A stretch of 41,200 bases of DNA from Acidobacteriota bacterium (GTDB lineage Bacteria; Acidobacteriota; Terriglobia; Bryobacterales; Bryobacteraceae), in the NCBI GenBank assembly GCA_021787555.1, contig JAJYLS010000006.1:1-41200 (forward strand). Direction: 5' to 3'. The position numbers and the translations under genes are program-made. The first letter of the stretch is position 1. Every line of letters begins with the position of its first letter. This document shows, piece after piece, positions 8,214 to 16,334 of this stretch. The notes below the pieces were generated by a model. It was not told the DNA's origin. It was given only the letters and a program-made list of their open reading frames with translations, and did not search any database.

Positions 8214-10073
8214 TTATCGCACCTCGAAGGTGCCGAAGGCGAGTCCCAAGTCGCGCGGATCCGAGGCCGGGCGAATGGTCCGGCTCACTTCCACGGCGAT
8301 CAGCATCTCGCGGTTTGCGGAAGCGGAATCCGGCAGCGGGAACGACAGCTCGAACGCGTTCCGGCGGATCTCAGCCGGAGGGAGCGGCGTGCCGTTCACC
8401 GTTGCCGTCAATTGGAGCGGCCCCGCCTGCAACTGCTCGTCGGTGCAATATCCACGCAGATAGAGAGTTTGGCCCGGCGCGGCGGGTGCGGCCATGTGCA
8501 GCGTGGCGCGTTTGGGCATCCAGCGGTGGTCGCCGTCGCTCGGATACCACTCCGGACCGAGCAGGTCCGCGGCGAGCGGGCTGGCCACATCCACGCGCGG
8601 CGGAAATAGCAGGTCCGGAGCGGGACGGTAAGTCGTGGTGATGTTACGCAGGCGCGGCCCGCGGACATCGTAGACCACCAGGTCGCCGCGCTCGATCGCC
8701 CGCACCGTTTGGGACGGCGGCAGCACGAATTGCGCTACGTCCTGCGCGCCCGAAGCCGCGGGAATGCGGGCTTCGCTGCCGGGCGCGAGGTACAACCGCT
8801 CGATACCCACGAGGCGGCCCGGGCGGTCAAAAATGGAATTCCAGAAGAGCGCGCTGTCCACGCCTTCGAGCATCACCGCCTGCGCGGGGTGCAGTTCGTG
8901 AATGCGCGCCAGGGCCTCGACGAAGTCGCGAACTCGCATGCTGGTGCGGTAATTCCAATCGGAAGCCGCCACCGTCCGCGGCACCACCATGACGGCATAG
9001 AGCAGCGCCAGCGCGGCCGCGGCGACCCGCGCCCGGCGGGTGCCGCGCCAGGCCTCCGCCAGCGCCCATCCGGCCAGCCAGGAGATCCCGATCACCGGAA
9101 TGTAGAGGTAATACTCCATGCGGTGGTCGTGCAGCGGGAGGACCGGTGCGAGCGCCGCCAGATACCAGCCGAAGCAGAAGAGCGGGGTGCGTAGTCCCGC
9201 CCGCAGCCGCACGAGCGCGAAGGCGGCGAGTGCCAGGGTCAGCACCACCACGCCCGCAGGCATGACCCATGGCGGCAGCGGCAACGGCGTCCAAAGGAAC
9301 GCCGGGCCGGCGGTCCACGTCCAGTACCGCGCCAGGGTCCTGAGCATGGCGGGGCTGTAGTGCAAGGCGTAAACGCCGGTTTTCTGGGGCGGCGCCGCGA
9401 CGAGGTGCACGACGACGTAGGCCGCGGAGAATGCGAACATCGGCAGGACACGGCGGACGGCCGAGGGTTTTTGCGCAACCAGCACCAGGTACGCCAGCGC
9501 CAGTGCCGGATAGACGAAATTCAGCTCCAGCGCTCCGAACCCGAGCAGGAAGGCGATCCACTGATAAATCTCCCAACGCCGGTCGGCGGTCTCGATATAT
9601 CGCGCCAGGGAGTAGAGCGCCAGCAGCAGAAAGAAACCGCACAGCACCTGGTTGTAGACGCACGTCCATGCGAGCGGCGCGACGACCGAGCTGTGCACGG
9701 CCCACAGCGCCGCCGCACAGAAGCCGGCCAGGCGGCCGCGCCCGATGCGGCTGCCGATGGCCGCCACGAGCGCGAGGTTGGCGAACTCGGTGGCGAAGAT
9801 CGCGATCCGGAAGGGCAGGGCATCCAGGCCGAACCAATTGAACCCCGCCATGAAAAACGCGCGCTCGCTCCAGGGCCGAATGGTGCCTTCGGCGAAGGGC
9901 GTGAACAGCGCGGCCATGAGGCTGTGGAAGTCGTGCACGCGGAGGGTGAGGCCGAGCCACGCGAAATCGTCGCCGCGAAACCAGGCATTGAACCCGCTCC
10001 AGTGAACGATGAGGCAAAGGAGCGCCGGCGCCGCCCACCACGCCGCCTGGCGGGTCCTCTGGACCGCGGTCAT
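8214..10073 (-). CDS. Polytopic membrane protein, GT-C-like, with soluble C-terminal domain
   Basis: A 619-residue protein with about 10-11 predicted transmembrane segments in the first 370 residues, then a soluble, beta-rich domain of about 230 residues. The first loop after the N-terminal segment has FRGDDFAW (Asp35, Asp36), placed like the acidic motif in the first outer loop of GT-C glycosyltransferases. A second loop carries HDHRMEYYLYIP, again as in lipid-linked sugar transferases and TMTC/Pmt-like proteins. Periplasmic glycosyl transfer is therefore possible, but no family signature is decisive. It starts with ATGA overlapping the stop of the lipoprotein gene, so it is the last gene of a three-gene unit. 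Confidence 0.65.
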   Translation of the reverse strand: MTAVQRTRQAAWWAAPALLCLIVHWSGFNAWFRGDDFAWLGLTLRVHDFHSLMAALFTPFAEGTIRPWSERAFFMAGFNWFGLDALPFRIAIFATEFANLALVAAIGSRIGRGRLAGFCAAALWAVHSSVVAPLAWTCVYNQVLCGFFLLLALYSLARYIETADRRWEIYQWIAFLLGFGALELNFVYPALALAYLVLVAQKPSAVRRVLPMFAFSAAYVVVHLVAAPPQKTGVYALHYSPAMLRTLARYWTWTAGPAFLWTPLPLPPWVMPAGVVVLTLALAAFALVRLRAGLRTPLFCFGWYLAALAPVLPLHDHRMEYYLYIPVIGISWLAGWALAEAWRGTRRARVAAAALALLYAVMVVPRTVAASDWNYRTSMRVRDFVEALARIHELHPAQAVMLEGVDSALFWNSIFDRPGRLVGIERLYLAPGSEARIPAASGAQDVAQFVLPPSQTVRAIERGDLVVYDVRGPRLRNITTTYRPAPDLLFPPRVDVASPLAADLLGPEWYPSDGDHRWMPKRATLHMAAPAAPGQTLYLRGYCTDEQLQAGPLQLTATVNGTPLPPAEIRRNAFELSFPLPDSASANREMLIAVEVSRTIRPASDPRDLGLAFGTFEVR

Positions 10074-10696
10074 TGAGCGTTCAGCCCCGCGCTCATCACC
10101 ACGATTCCCAACTCGCGTTCCTCCTGGCCCTCGGGCGGCAAGGCCTTATCGAGCGAGAACCGGGCCTGTACGGCATCGGCCGTTAGCGCCTCCGCCGGCA
10201 CCGGGCGCTTGTAGACGTATTTTCCCGACTGCGACCAGGTTTCGGGCGCGAGGACCGCACCGTTCACGTTGGCCGAAAGCGTCAGCGTCTTGAGCTTGTC
10301 GATGACCAACGACGGCAAGTACAAATCCAATTCCAGCGTGGCGCCGCTCTGTGCCGCGCCCGGGGGCGTGCGCAGCGCCACCACGAACTGCCGCGCGGTC
10401 CAGCGCCAGGATTGCTCTTCGACAGGATAGAACCCGCTCACCAACTGGCTCGAAAAGCGTGCACCCGCCATGGAGACGGTCGATGCCGCTACCGGGCTCT
10501 CCTCGACCAGCGACCGCGAGTCAACCTTCTGGCGGTTGCAGGAGAGGAAGCCGAGCACAAGGAAAACACAAAGGAAGCAGGCCCATTTTTCACCACAGAG
10601 CCACAGAGAACGCAGAGGAAACACGGAGTTATCCAAGCGTTCCTCCGTGCAGCCTCCGCGTTGTCCGCGCCTCTGTGGTGAGCAATTCTTTCTCAT
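10070..10696 (-). CDS. Lipoprotein with repeat-derived N-terminus
   Basis: A 208-residue ORF. Residues about 39-53 (ACFLCVFLVLGFLSC) form a lipoprotein signal with a lipobox ending in Cys53; the mature domain is beta-rich with no cofactor motif. Its ATG overlaps the stop of the molybdoenzyme gene (TAATG) and its own stop overlaps the next start (ATGA), so it sits firmly in an operon. Oddly, the roughly 35 residues before the hydrophobic stretch are encoded inside a palindromic repeat, and there is no alternative ATG/GTG close to the signal. The repeat therefore seems to have inserted in the 5' end and been kept as coding sequence, or a non-standard start is used. Function is unknown. Confidence 0.6.
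   Translation of the reverse strand: MRKNCSPQRRGQRGGCTEERLDNSVFPLRSLWLCGEKWACFLCVFLVLGFLSCNRQKVDSRSLVEESPVAASTVSMAGARFSSQLVSGFYPVEEQSWRWTARQFVVALRTPPGAAQSGATLELDLYLPSLVIDKLKTLTLSANVNGAVLAPETWSQSGKYVYKRPVPAEALTADAVQARFSLDKALPPEGQEERELGIVVMSAGLNAQ
10591..10680. repeat. 90-bp imperfect palindrome (CACAGAG-type dispersed repeat)
   Basis: Arms 10591-10628 and 10643-10680 are inverted copies matching at 30 of 38 positions around a 14-base centre; both outer ends read CACCACAGAG. This CACAGAG-rich unit resembles dispersed repeats found in many bacterial genomes with REP/MITE-like behaviour. It lies inside the 5' coding part of the lipoprotein gene. Confidence 0.8.
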
Positions 10697-12735
10697 TAGT
10701 CTCCGACTTTCTCCACCTGTACCAGGCAGCTATAGAACGTCGGGCCGCCGCCGGCGTCGCTCAGGCGCTCGGACGTCACAGCGTTGACGTTGCGCCGCCC
10801 CGGCGCGCGTTTGCCCCAGCGCACCGCCGGCGCGCACACCACGCCCCCCGGGACCGTGCCGTCCACCCGCGCTGCAAGGGTGCAGGACCCTCGATCGTTC
10901 CACACCCGCACCTGGTCGTTGGTGGCGACTTCCAGCCGAGCAGCGTCCGCCGCGTTCAGGTGCAGCGTGGCGGTCTGCATGTCCACGCCATGGCGATAGC
11001 CGAAAGTGGAATTCATGCTGTCGTCGTTTTTGGGCGAAATCAGCTCGAACGGAAATCTCGCGCGCAGTTCCTCGTCACCCCGCCGCGATTCCACCGGCGG
11101 TGTGTAATCCAAAGTCCCGGCATCGAAGTGGCACTTGCCATCGGCCGTGCCGAACCCGCCCTCGGCGAACGGCAGAAACGGCTCGGGTAGCCGGAGACGC
11201 ACGGAACCACGCTGGTCGAGTTCCTCGATGGTAATGCCCTTGACGAACGAGTGCCCGCCGGCAAGCAAGCCGCGGATCATGTCGTCTTCCGATTCGCGCA
11301 GGCAGGGATCGTCGAAGCCCATGCGCGCGGCCAGGAGGCGGAAGACGTCGAGGTTCGATTTGGCCTCGCCCGGCGGCGGTAGCGCCGGACGCGCCAGTTG
11401 CAGGTAATAATGCCCGTAGGCCGCGTAGAGATCCGTGTGCTCCAGGAACGTAGTGGCGGGCAGGAGGATATCGGCATAGTCTGCCGTGTCATTCTGAAAC
11501 TGCTCCAGCACCACGGTGAAAAGATCGTCGCGGCGGAAACCCTGGAGCACCGCGTTCTGGTTTGGTGCAATCGCCGCGGGATTCGAGTTGTAGACCACGA
11601 TGGCCTTTACCGGCGGACGGTCCAGTTTCGTCAGCGCCGTCCCCAGTTCCGCCATGTTGACGATGCGTGCCTCGCGTCCCAGCGCCTTCAGTTGCAAGTC
11701 CGCGCGATCGAGCGCTTCGAAGTTCAGATGGAAGGCGTGCGAAGTGGAAAGCTGGAGTCCGCCGCCTACCTCTTTCCACGAGCCCACCAGCGCCGGCAGT
11801 AGCGCAATGGCCCGCACGGCCATGGCCCCGCGCTCACTCCGCTGCACGCCGTAATTGAGCCGGATGGCCGCCGGCCGGGTGGTGGCGTACTCGCGCGCAA
11901 GCCGGGCGATCTCTTCCGCAGCGATGCCGGTCAGTTCCGCGGCGCGCTGTGGGGTCCACGCTTTGACGCGCTCGCGCAGGCCGTCGAATCCCTCGGTGCA
12001 GCGCGCGATGTAATCGGCGTCATACAATTCCTCGCCGATAATCACGTGCATCATGGCCAGGGCCAGCGCGGTGTCGCTTCCCGGATTGATGAAGAAATGC
12101 TTGTCCGCCGCCGCGCCGGTGCGATTGCGCCGCGGGTCGATGGTATAGAGCCTGGCCCCCTGGCGCCGCGCCTCCATGACGAACGGCCAGAGATGCACGT
12201 TGGTTCCGAGAATGTTGGCGCCCCACGCAAGGATCAGCCGCGCGTGGCGGAACTGCTCGGGCTCGGTGCCGTAGCGCAGCCCCAGCGCCCGATTGAGCCC
12301 CGCCGCGCCCGCCGTCGAGCAGATGGTGCGGTCGAGGCGCGAGGCTCCCAGGCGATGAAAGAACCGCCGGTCCATGCCTTTGCCATTCAGCAGCCCCATG
12401 GTGCCGGCGTAGCTGTACGGCAGGATGGTCTCCGGCCCGAATTCGCGCGCGATGGCCTTCAGACGCGCGGCGACGGTGTCCAGCGCTTCGTCCCACGAGA
12501 TGCGCTCGAAGCGGCCTTCGCCCTTGGCCCCGATGCGCCGCTGCGGATAGAGCAGCCGGGCCGGCGAGTACTCGCGCTCCAGGTATTGCGCGACCTTGCC
12601 GCACAAAAACCCGCGCGTTACGGGATGCGCCGGGTCGCCGCGCAGCTTCGTCCCGCGGCCGTTTTCCACCGTCACGAGGAGCGAGCAGCTATCCGGGCAA
12701 TCGAGGGCACACACCGAGCGCCGCGTCTGAGTCAT
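10696..12735 (-). CDS. Molybdopterin oxidoreductase, DMSO-reductase superfamily
   Basis: A 679-residue catalytic-type subunit. An N-terminal 4Fe-4S motif uses CxxxCxxxC (Cys9, Cys13, Cys17) and a fourth Cys45 in GFLCGK; the molybdopterin-binding domains follow (GANILGTNVHLWP, DPRRNRTG, a C-terminal molydopterin dinucleotide-binding domain with FGYRHGVDMQTATLHLN). No Tat leader is present, so it should be cytoplasmic. It has no electron-transfer or membrane subunit next to it; instead it is coupled to a lipoprotein and a membrane protein. Substrate unknown; candidates within the family are formate, polysulfide/thiosulfate or a hydroxylated organic. The ATG at 12735 is chosen; a GTG two codons upstream is possible. 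A TATAAT lies 8 bases before the ATG. Confidence 0.88.
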   Translation of the reverse strand: MTQTRRSVCALDCPDSCSLLVTVENGRGTKLRGDPAHPVTRGFLCGKVAQYLEREYSPARLLYPQRRIGAKGEGRFERISWDEALDTVAARLKAIAREFGPETILPYSYAGTMGLLNGKGMDRRFFHRLGASRLDRTICSTAGAAGLNRALGLRYGTEPEQFRHARLILAWGANILGTNVHLWPFVMEARRQGARLYTIDPRRNRTGAAADKHFFINPGSDTALALAMMHVIIGEELYDADYIARCTEGFDGLRERVKAWTPQRAAELTGIAAEEIARLAREYATTRPAAIRLNYGVQRSERGAMAVRAIALLPALVGSWKEVGGGLQLSTSHAFHLNFEALDRADLQLKALGREARIVNMAELGTALTKLDRPPVKAIVVYNSNPAAIAPNQNAVLQGFRRDDLFTVVLEQFQNDTADYADILLPATTFLEHTDLYAAYGHYYLQLARPALPPPGEAKSNLDVFRLLAARMGFDDPCLRESEDDMIRGLLAGGHSFVKGITIEELDQRGSVRLRLPEPFLPFAEGGFGTADGKCHFDAGTLDYTPPVESRRGDEELRARFPFELISPKNDDSMNSTFGYRHGVDMQTATLHLNAADAARLEVATNDQVRVWNDRGSCTLAARVDGTVPGGVVCAPAVRWGKRAPGRRNVNAVTSERLSDAGGGPTFYSCLVQVEKVGD

Positions 12736-12743
12736 TTTCACTG

Positions 12744-12749
12744 ATTATA
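12744..12749 (-). promoter_or_regulatory. -10 hexamer before the molybdoenzyme gene
   Basis: TATAAT on the minus strand ends 8 bases before the ATG, so the predicted transcript has at most a few leader bases and no Shine-Dalgarno. Confidence 0.45.
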
Positions 12750-12782
12750 TCCCCGCGTCATCAGGTTACACTGGCGGAGAAC

Positions 12783-13967
12783 ATGGAACGCTCCGACCAT
12801 CGCGCCGCCCTCCTCGCCGGATTTCTCGGCTGGACCCTCGACGCCTTCGATTTCTTCCTCGTGGTTTCCTGCCTCACGGCGATCGGGCACGAGTTCCACA
12901 AGTCCGATGCCGAGATGACGCTCACGCTCACCGCCACCCTGGCCTTCCGCCCCGTGGGAGCTTTCCTCTTCGGGCTGCTGGCAGACCGCTACGGCCGCCG
13001 CATTCCGCTCATCATCGACGTGGTGTTCTATTCCGTGATGGAGGTCCTCTCGGGTCTCGCGCCGAACTACACCACGTTTCTGTTCCTGCGCTGCCTGTTC
13101 GGCATCGGGATGGGCGGGGAATGGGGCGTGGGAGCCACGCTTGTTATGGAGAAAGTGCCGGCGCGCCAGCGCGGCTTCCTCTCCGGGCTGCTCCAGCAGG
13201 GCTACGCCGCCGGTTTCCTGGCAGCCGCGCTCTGCAATTATTTCCTCTTCAATCATCTCGGCTGGCGTCCGCTGTTTTTCCTCGGCGGCTTGCCCGCCCT
13301 GCTGGCGCTTTACGTTCGCGCGCACGTCAAGGAATCGGACGTCTGGCAGAAGACCCGCCATGCCTCATGGGGCACGCTCGGCCGCGCCATCGTTGGATAT
13401 TGGAAGCTGTTCCTTTACATGGTCGTGCTCATGACCGCCATGAACCTGGCCTCCCACGGCACCCAGGATCTCTACCCCACGTTCCTCCAGCGGCAATGGG
13501 GCTTCTCGGTGACGCAGAAAAATGCCCTCAGCGCTTTCAGCATGGTGGGTGCGATCATCGGGGGCACGCTTTTCGGCATGATCTCCGACCGCATCGGCCG
13601 GCGGCGCTCGATCGTCATCGCGCTCGGGCTCGCGCTGCTGGCGATTCCGCTATGGGCCTACGCGCCCTCCATCGCGCTGCTCTGGGCCGGCGGATTCATC
13701 ATCCAGTTTCTGGTGCAGGGAGCATGGGGCGTCATTCCCGCGCATCTCACGGAACTTTCGCCCGATGCCGTGCGCGGTTTTCTTCCCGGCTTCGGCTACC
13801 AGACGGGCGTGCTGCTGAGCAGCATCGTGCCTTATTTCGAAGCGGCCTTCGCGCGCAGCGCCGGGTATGCCACCGCGATGGCGGGTACGGCCGCCGCGGT
13901 TTTCGTGTTCGCGGTGGTTGCCACGGCGCTCGGCCCGGAGCGCCGCGCGGCGCAGTTCGGGAAATAA
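12783..13967 (+). CDS. MFS transporter, sialate/carboxylate:H+ symporter-like
   Basis: A 394-residue major facilitator protein with 12 predicted membrane segments. Segment 1 carries GWTLDAFDFFL and loop 2-3 carries DRYGRRIPL; segment 4 has GIGMGGEWGVG and loop 8-9 has SDRIGRRRS. GWxLDxFDxF with GxGGEWG is typical of the SHS (sialate:H+ symporter) group and related carboxylate permeases such as lactate carriers. It probably imports an organic acid by proton symport. The start is preceded by GGAGA. It diverges from the molybdoenzyme across about 47 bases and converges with the sulfatase, 12 bases apart. Confidence 0.87.
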   Translation: MERSDHRAALLAGFLGWTLDAFDFFLVVSCLTAIGHEFHKSDAEMTLTLTATLAFRPVGAFLFGLLADRYGRRIPLIIDVVFYSVMEVLSGLAPNYTTFLFLRCLFGIGMGGEWGVGATLVMEKVPARQRGFLSGLLQQGYAAGFLAAALCNYFLFNHLGWRPLFFLGGLPALLALYVRAHVKESDVWQKTRHASWGTLGRAIVGYWKLFLYMVVLMTAMNLASHGTQDLYPTFLQRQWGFSVTQKNALSAFSMVGAIIGGTLFGMISDRIGRRRSIVIALGLALLAIPLWAYAPSIALLWAGGFIIQFLVQGAWGVIPAHLTELSPDAVRGFLPGFGYQTGVLLSSIVPYFEAAFARSAGYATAMAGTAAAVFVFAVVATALGPERRAAQFGK

Positions 13968-13979
13968 CTGGCGCGGCGC

Positions 13980-15485
13980 TCAGGCCGCGGATGGCGGCGC
14001 GCTTCCGGGCTCCGGCAGAGTCATGCCGTCGCGGGTTCTCTTCTGAAATTCTTCGATCTTCACTCTGAGCTTCCGCACGGTCGCCGCGTACTGCGGCTGG
14101 TAATACAGGTTGTTCATTTCGAGCGGATCTTTGTTGCGGTCGAACAGCATGCAGACGTCGGTGTCGTGGAGGACCATCTTCCAGCCGTCCGGAGTCACTA
14201 CGGTGCGGGCGCGCGGTCCGCCCTCTTGCGGATCGCGGTTCCACTCGATGAAGATATCCTCCGGTGGGCGGGTGCCCAGCAGCGTGCCGGTCAGGGTGCG
14301 GCCGGCAAAACCGCTCACGTCTTTCTTGCCCATGAGGTCGAGCAGCGTCGGAATCATGTCGATGTGGCTGACCGGCTGCGGAATGTGGTGCGGCTTCTGG
14401 TTCCGGAAGGGCACCCGCAGCAGGAACGGCACGTGCACCGCCTCCTCGTACATGACCGATTTCGCCAGCAGCGAATGGGAGCTCATCATGTCGCCATGGT
14501 CGGTGGTGTGTACGATAATCGTGTTCTCCATTTGCCCGGAAACTTCCAGCGCCCACAGAATCCGTCCCCACGCCTGGTCCACCAGGGAGCACAGACCAGC
14601 GTAGTTGCGGTGTATTCTGTGGAAGCCCTCGGGAGTGTTCAGGTCGTGTCCCTCAAAACCCGTCCTTAGGAAGCTGCGGCGGCGCTTCTTGTACGCCTCC
14701 GGTTCCGGCGTGCGAGGGATGCCGGGATAGTTCTTCTCGAGCGGCGCTTCCTCGGGGGTGTGCAGGTCGTTCAACGCGCTGGCAAACGGCATGTGAGGCT
14801 CGAGCGTGTTCACATACAGCATCCACGGATCGTTGCGGTTCTTGAGGATGAAATTGGAGGCCTCCTGGCCGAGGAAGGACGGTTTGGATTGCTCCACGGG
14901 CAGTTTGGTGGCGAAGTTCCGCGTGAAGGAATTCGGATGCTTCGTGTCGTCCGGCTTGTAGCCCAGGCTCAGCAGGAAGTGGTGATAGGCGCTGCGCGCG
15001 TTCTTATCGCGCCCCGGCGAGTAATACGCCTGGTAGATGCCGTCCTCGATGGCGCGCCACTCCTGGAAGCCGCGCTGCGCGAAGACCTCGTCGCCGAGAT
15101 GCCACTTCCCCATGTAGCCGGTGCGGTAGCTCGAATCGTCCAGCAACTGGGGCATGACCTTGACGTCCTGCCGCAGTGCAATATTGTTGTGCACGCAGCC
15201 GTTCTGATGCGGCCAGGTGCCGCTCATCACGCAGGAGCGCGCGGGCGTGCAGACGGGCTGCGCGTCGTAGCAGCGGTCGAACACGACACATTCCGATGCC
15301 AGCCTGTTCCACACCGGCACGCGGTAGCGGGCGTTGCCATAAGCGGCCATGGAATCGGCGCGCTGTTCGTCGGTCCACAGAAACAGCAGATTGGGCTTGT
15401 CGCCGGGGGTGCGCCGGGCGCGCAGGATGGCAGGAGCGGCTGCCATTCCCGCCAAACTCTGGAGGGCTTTACGGCGTGTGATCAT
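13980..15485 (-). CDS. Tat-exported sulfatase with formylglycine motif
   Basis: A 501-residue arylsulfatase-type enzyme. The leader ITRRKALQSLAG is a twin-arginine signal. The nucleophile motif Cys79-Thr-Pro-Ala-Arg83 matches C-x-P-x-R and would be converted to formylglycine by an FGE-type enzyme before export. Metal ligands are visible in LWTDEQRAD (37-44) and HTTDHGDMMSSH; GKWHLG supplies the usual substrate-side Lys/His. It should remove sulfate esters from carbohydrates or other organics in the periplasm. It lies at the 3' end of the hopanoid operon, overlapped upstream by signals in hpnD: TAGGAT six bases before its ATG suggests separate transcription. No FGE or SusCD-like neighbour is seen. 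Confidence 0.92.
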   Translation of the reverse strand: MITRRKALQSLAGMAAAPAILRARRTPGDKPNLLFLWTDEQRADSMAAYGNARYRVPVWNRLASECVVFDRCYDAQPVCTPARSCVMSGTWPHQNGCVHNNIALRQDVKVMPQLLDDSSYRTGYMGKWHLGDEVFAQRGFQEWRAIEDGIYQAYYSPGRDKNARSAYHHFLLSLGYKPDDTKHPNSFTRNFATKLPVEQSKPSFLGQEASNFILKNRNDPWMLYVNTLEPHMPFASALNDLHTPEEAPLEKNYPGIPRTPEPEAYKKRRRSFLRTGFEGHDLNTPEGFHRIHRNYAGLCSLVDQAWGRILWALEVSGQMENTIIVHTTDHGDMMSSHSLLAKSVMYEEAVHVPFLLRVPFRNQKPHHIPQPVSHIDMIPTLLDLMGKKDVSGFAGRTLTGTLLGTRPPEDIFIEWNRDPQEGGPRARTVVTPDGWKMVLHDTDVCMLFDRNKDPLEMNNLYYQPQYAATVRKLRVKIEEFQKRTRDGMTLPEPGSAPPSAA

Positions 15486-15491
15486 ACGACG

Positions 15492-15497
15492 ATCCTA
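15492..15497 (-). promoter_or_regulatory. -10-like TAGGAT before the sulfatase, overlapping the hpnD stop
   Basis: TAGGAT on the minus strand ends six bases before the sulfatase ATG, the same spacing as other predicted leaderless starts in this window. It overlaps the last codons of hpnD. Confidence 0.35.
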
Positions 15498-16334
15498 CCC
15501 CACCAGCGCCCGAACGACGATCCAGGATTTCTCGACGGCGGACAGCCGGACCCGCCGGCGGAACACGTCGTAGTTGGTGCGCTGGATGCGGTCGAGCAGG
15601 CGCGAATAGATCCAGATGAGCGCGCGGAGCGACCTGCGGCTGCGGTGGTGAATCAAATCGACGAGCGGCTGCGATTCGTCGTAGTATGCCCTTGCCCGCT
15701 CGGCCTCGAAACGCATCAGGCGGAGAAAGGCTTCGCTGCGGTTGCCCGCCTGGAGGTCGTTTTCGGTCACGCCGAAGCGCCGCAGGTCTTCCATGGGCAG
15801 GTAGATACGCCCGCGCTCGGCATCCTCGCGGATGTCCCGCAAGATGTTGGTGAGCTGGAAGGCCACGCCGCATTTTTCCGCCAGCGGCAGCGCGCTCCGG
15901 GTGTCGAAGCCGAAGATGTGGATCGTTGTCATCCCCACCACCGACGCCACCTGGTAGCAATAGCCGTAGAGCTCCTCGAACGTGTCGAAGCGCCGCGGCT
16001 CCAGGTCCGAGAGCACGCCGTCGATCATGTGGCGGAAGTATTCGTGCGGGATGCCGAAGCGGCGCACGGTGTGGTGAAACGCCGGCCAGACCGGATGGCC
16101 GCTGAAGCGGCCTTCGAGCGCGTCCTCCATCTCCTCGCGCCAGCGGTCGAGGGGCGGGCGGGCGGCGCCGGGCTCATCGCTCAGGTCGTCGCAATAGCGC
16201 ATGAACGCGTAGATGGCGCACATGGCCTTGCGCTGGTGGTCCGGCAGCAGCAGAAACGAGTAGTAGAAGTTCTTGGCGCGGGAGCGGGCGATGCGCCGGC
16301 AATAAGCGTACGACTGATCGATCGCGTTCTTCAT
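15495..16334 (-). CDS. hpnD: Presqualene diphosphate synthase HpnD
   Basis: A 279-residue trans-isoprenyl diphosphate synthase of the squalene/phytoene synthase fold; HpnD joins two farnesyl diphosphates into presqualene diphosphate. The two aspartate-rich Mg-binding motifs are MRYCDDLSDE (about 45-54) and NILRDIREDAERGRIYLP (about 162-180). The N-terminal SRAKNFYYSFLLLP is characteristic of HpnD/phytoene synthases. The start ATG overlaps the hpnC stop by 4 bases. Phytoene synthase is the main alternative, but the pairing with hpnC and the operon with shc argue for HpnD. Confidence 0.93.
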   Translation of the reverse strand: MKNAIDQSYAYCRRIARSRAKNFYYSFLLLPDHQRKAMCAIYAFMRYCDDLSDEPGAARPPLDRWREEMEDALEGRFSGHPVWPAFHHTVRRFGIPHEYFRHMIDGVLSDLEPRRFDTFEELYGYCYQVASVVGMTTIHIFGFDTRSALPLAEKCGVAFQLTNILRDIREDAERGRIYLPMEDLRRFGVTENDLQAGNRSEAFLRLMRFEAERARAYYDESQPLVDLIHHRSRRSLRALIWIYSRLLDRIQRTNYDVFRRRVRLSAVEKSWIVVRALVG

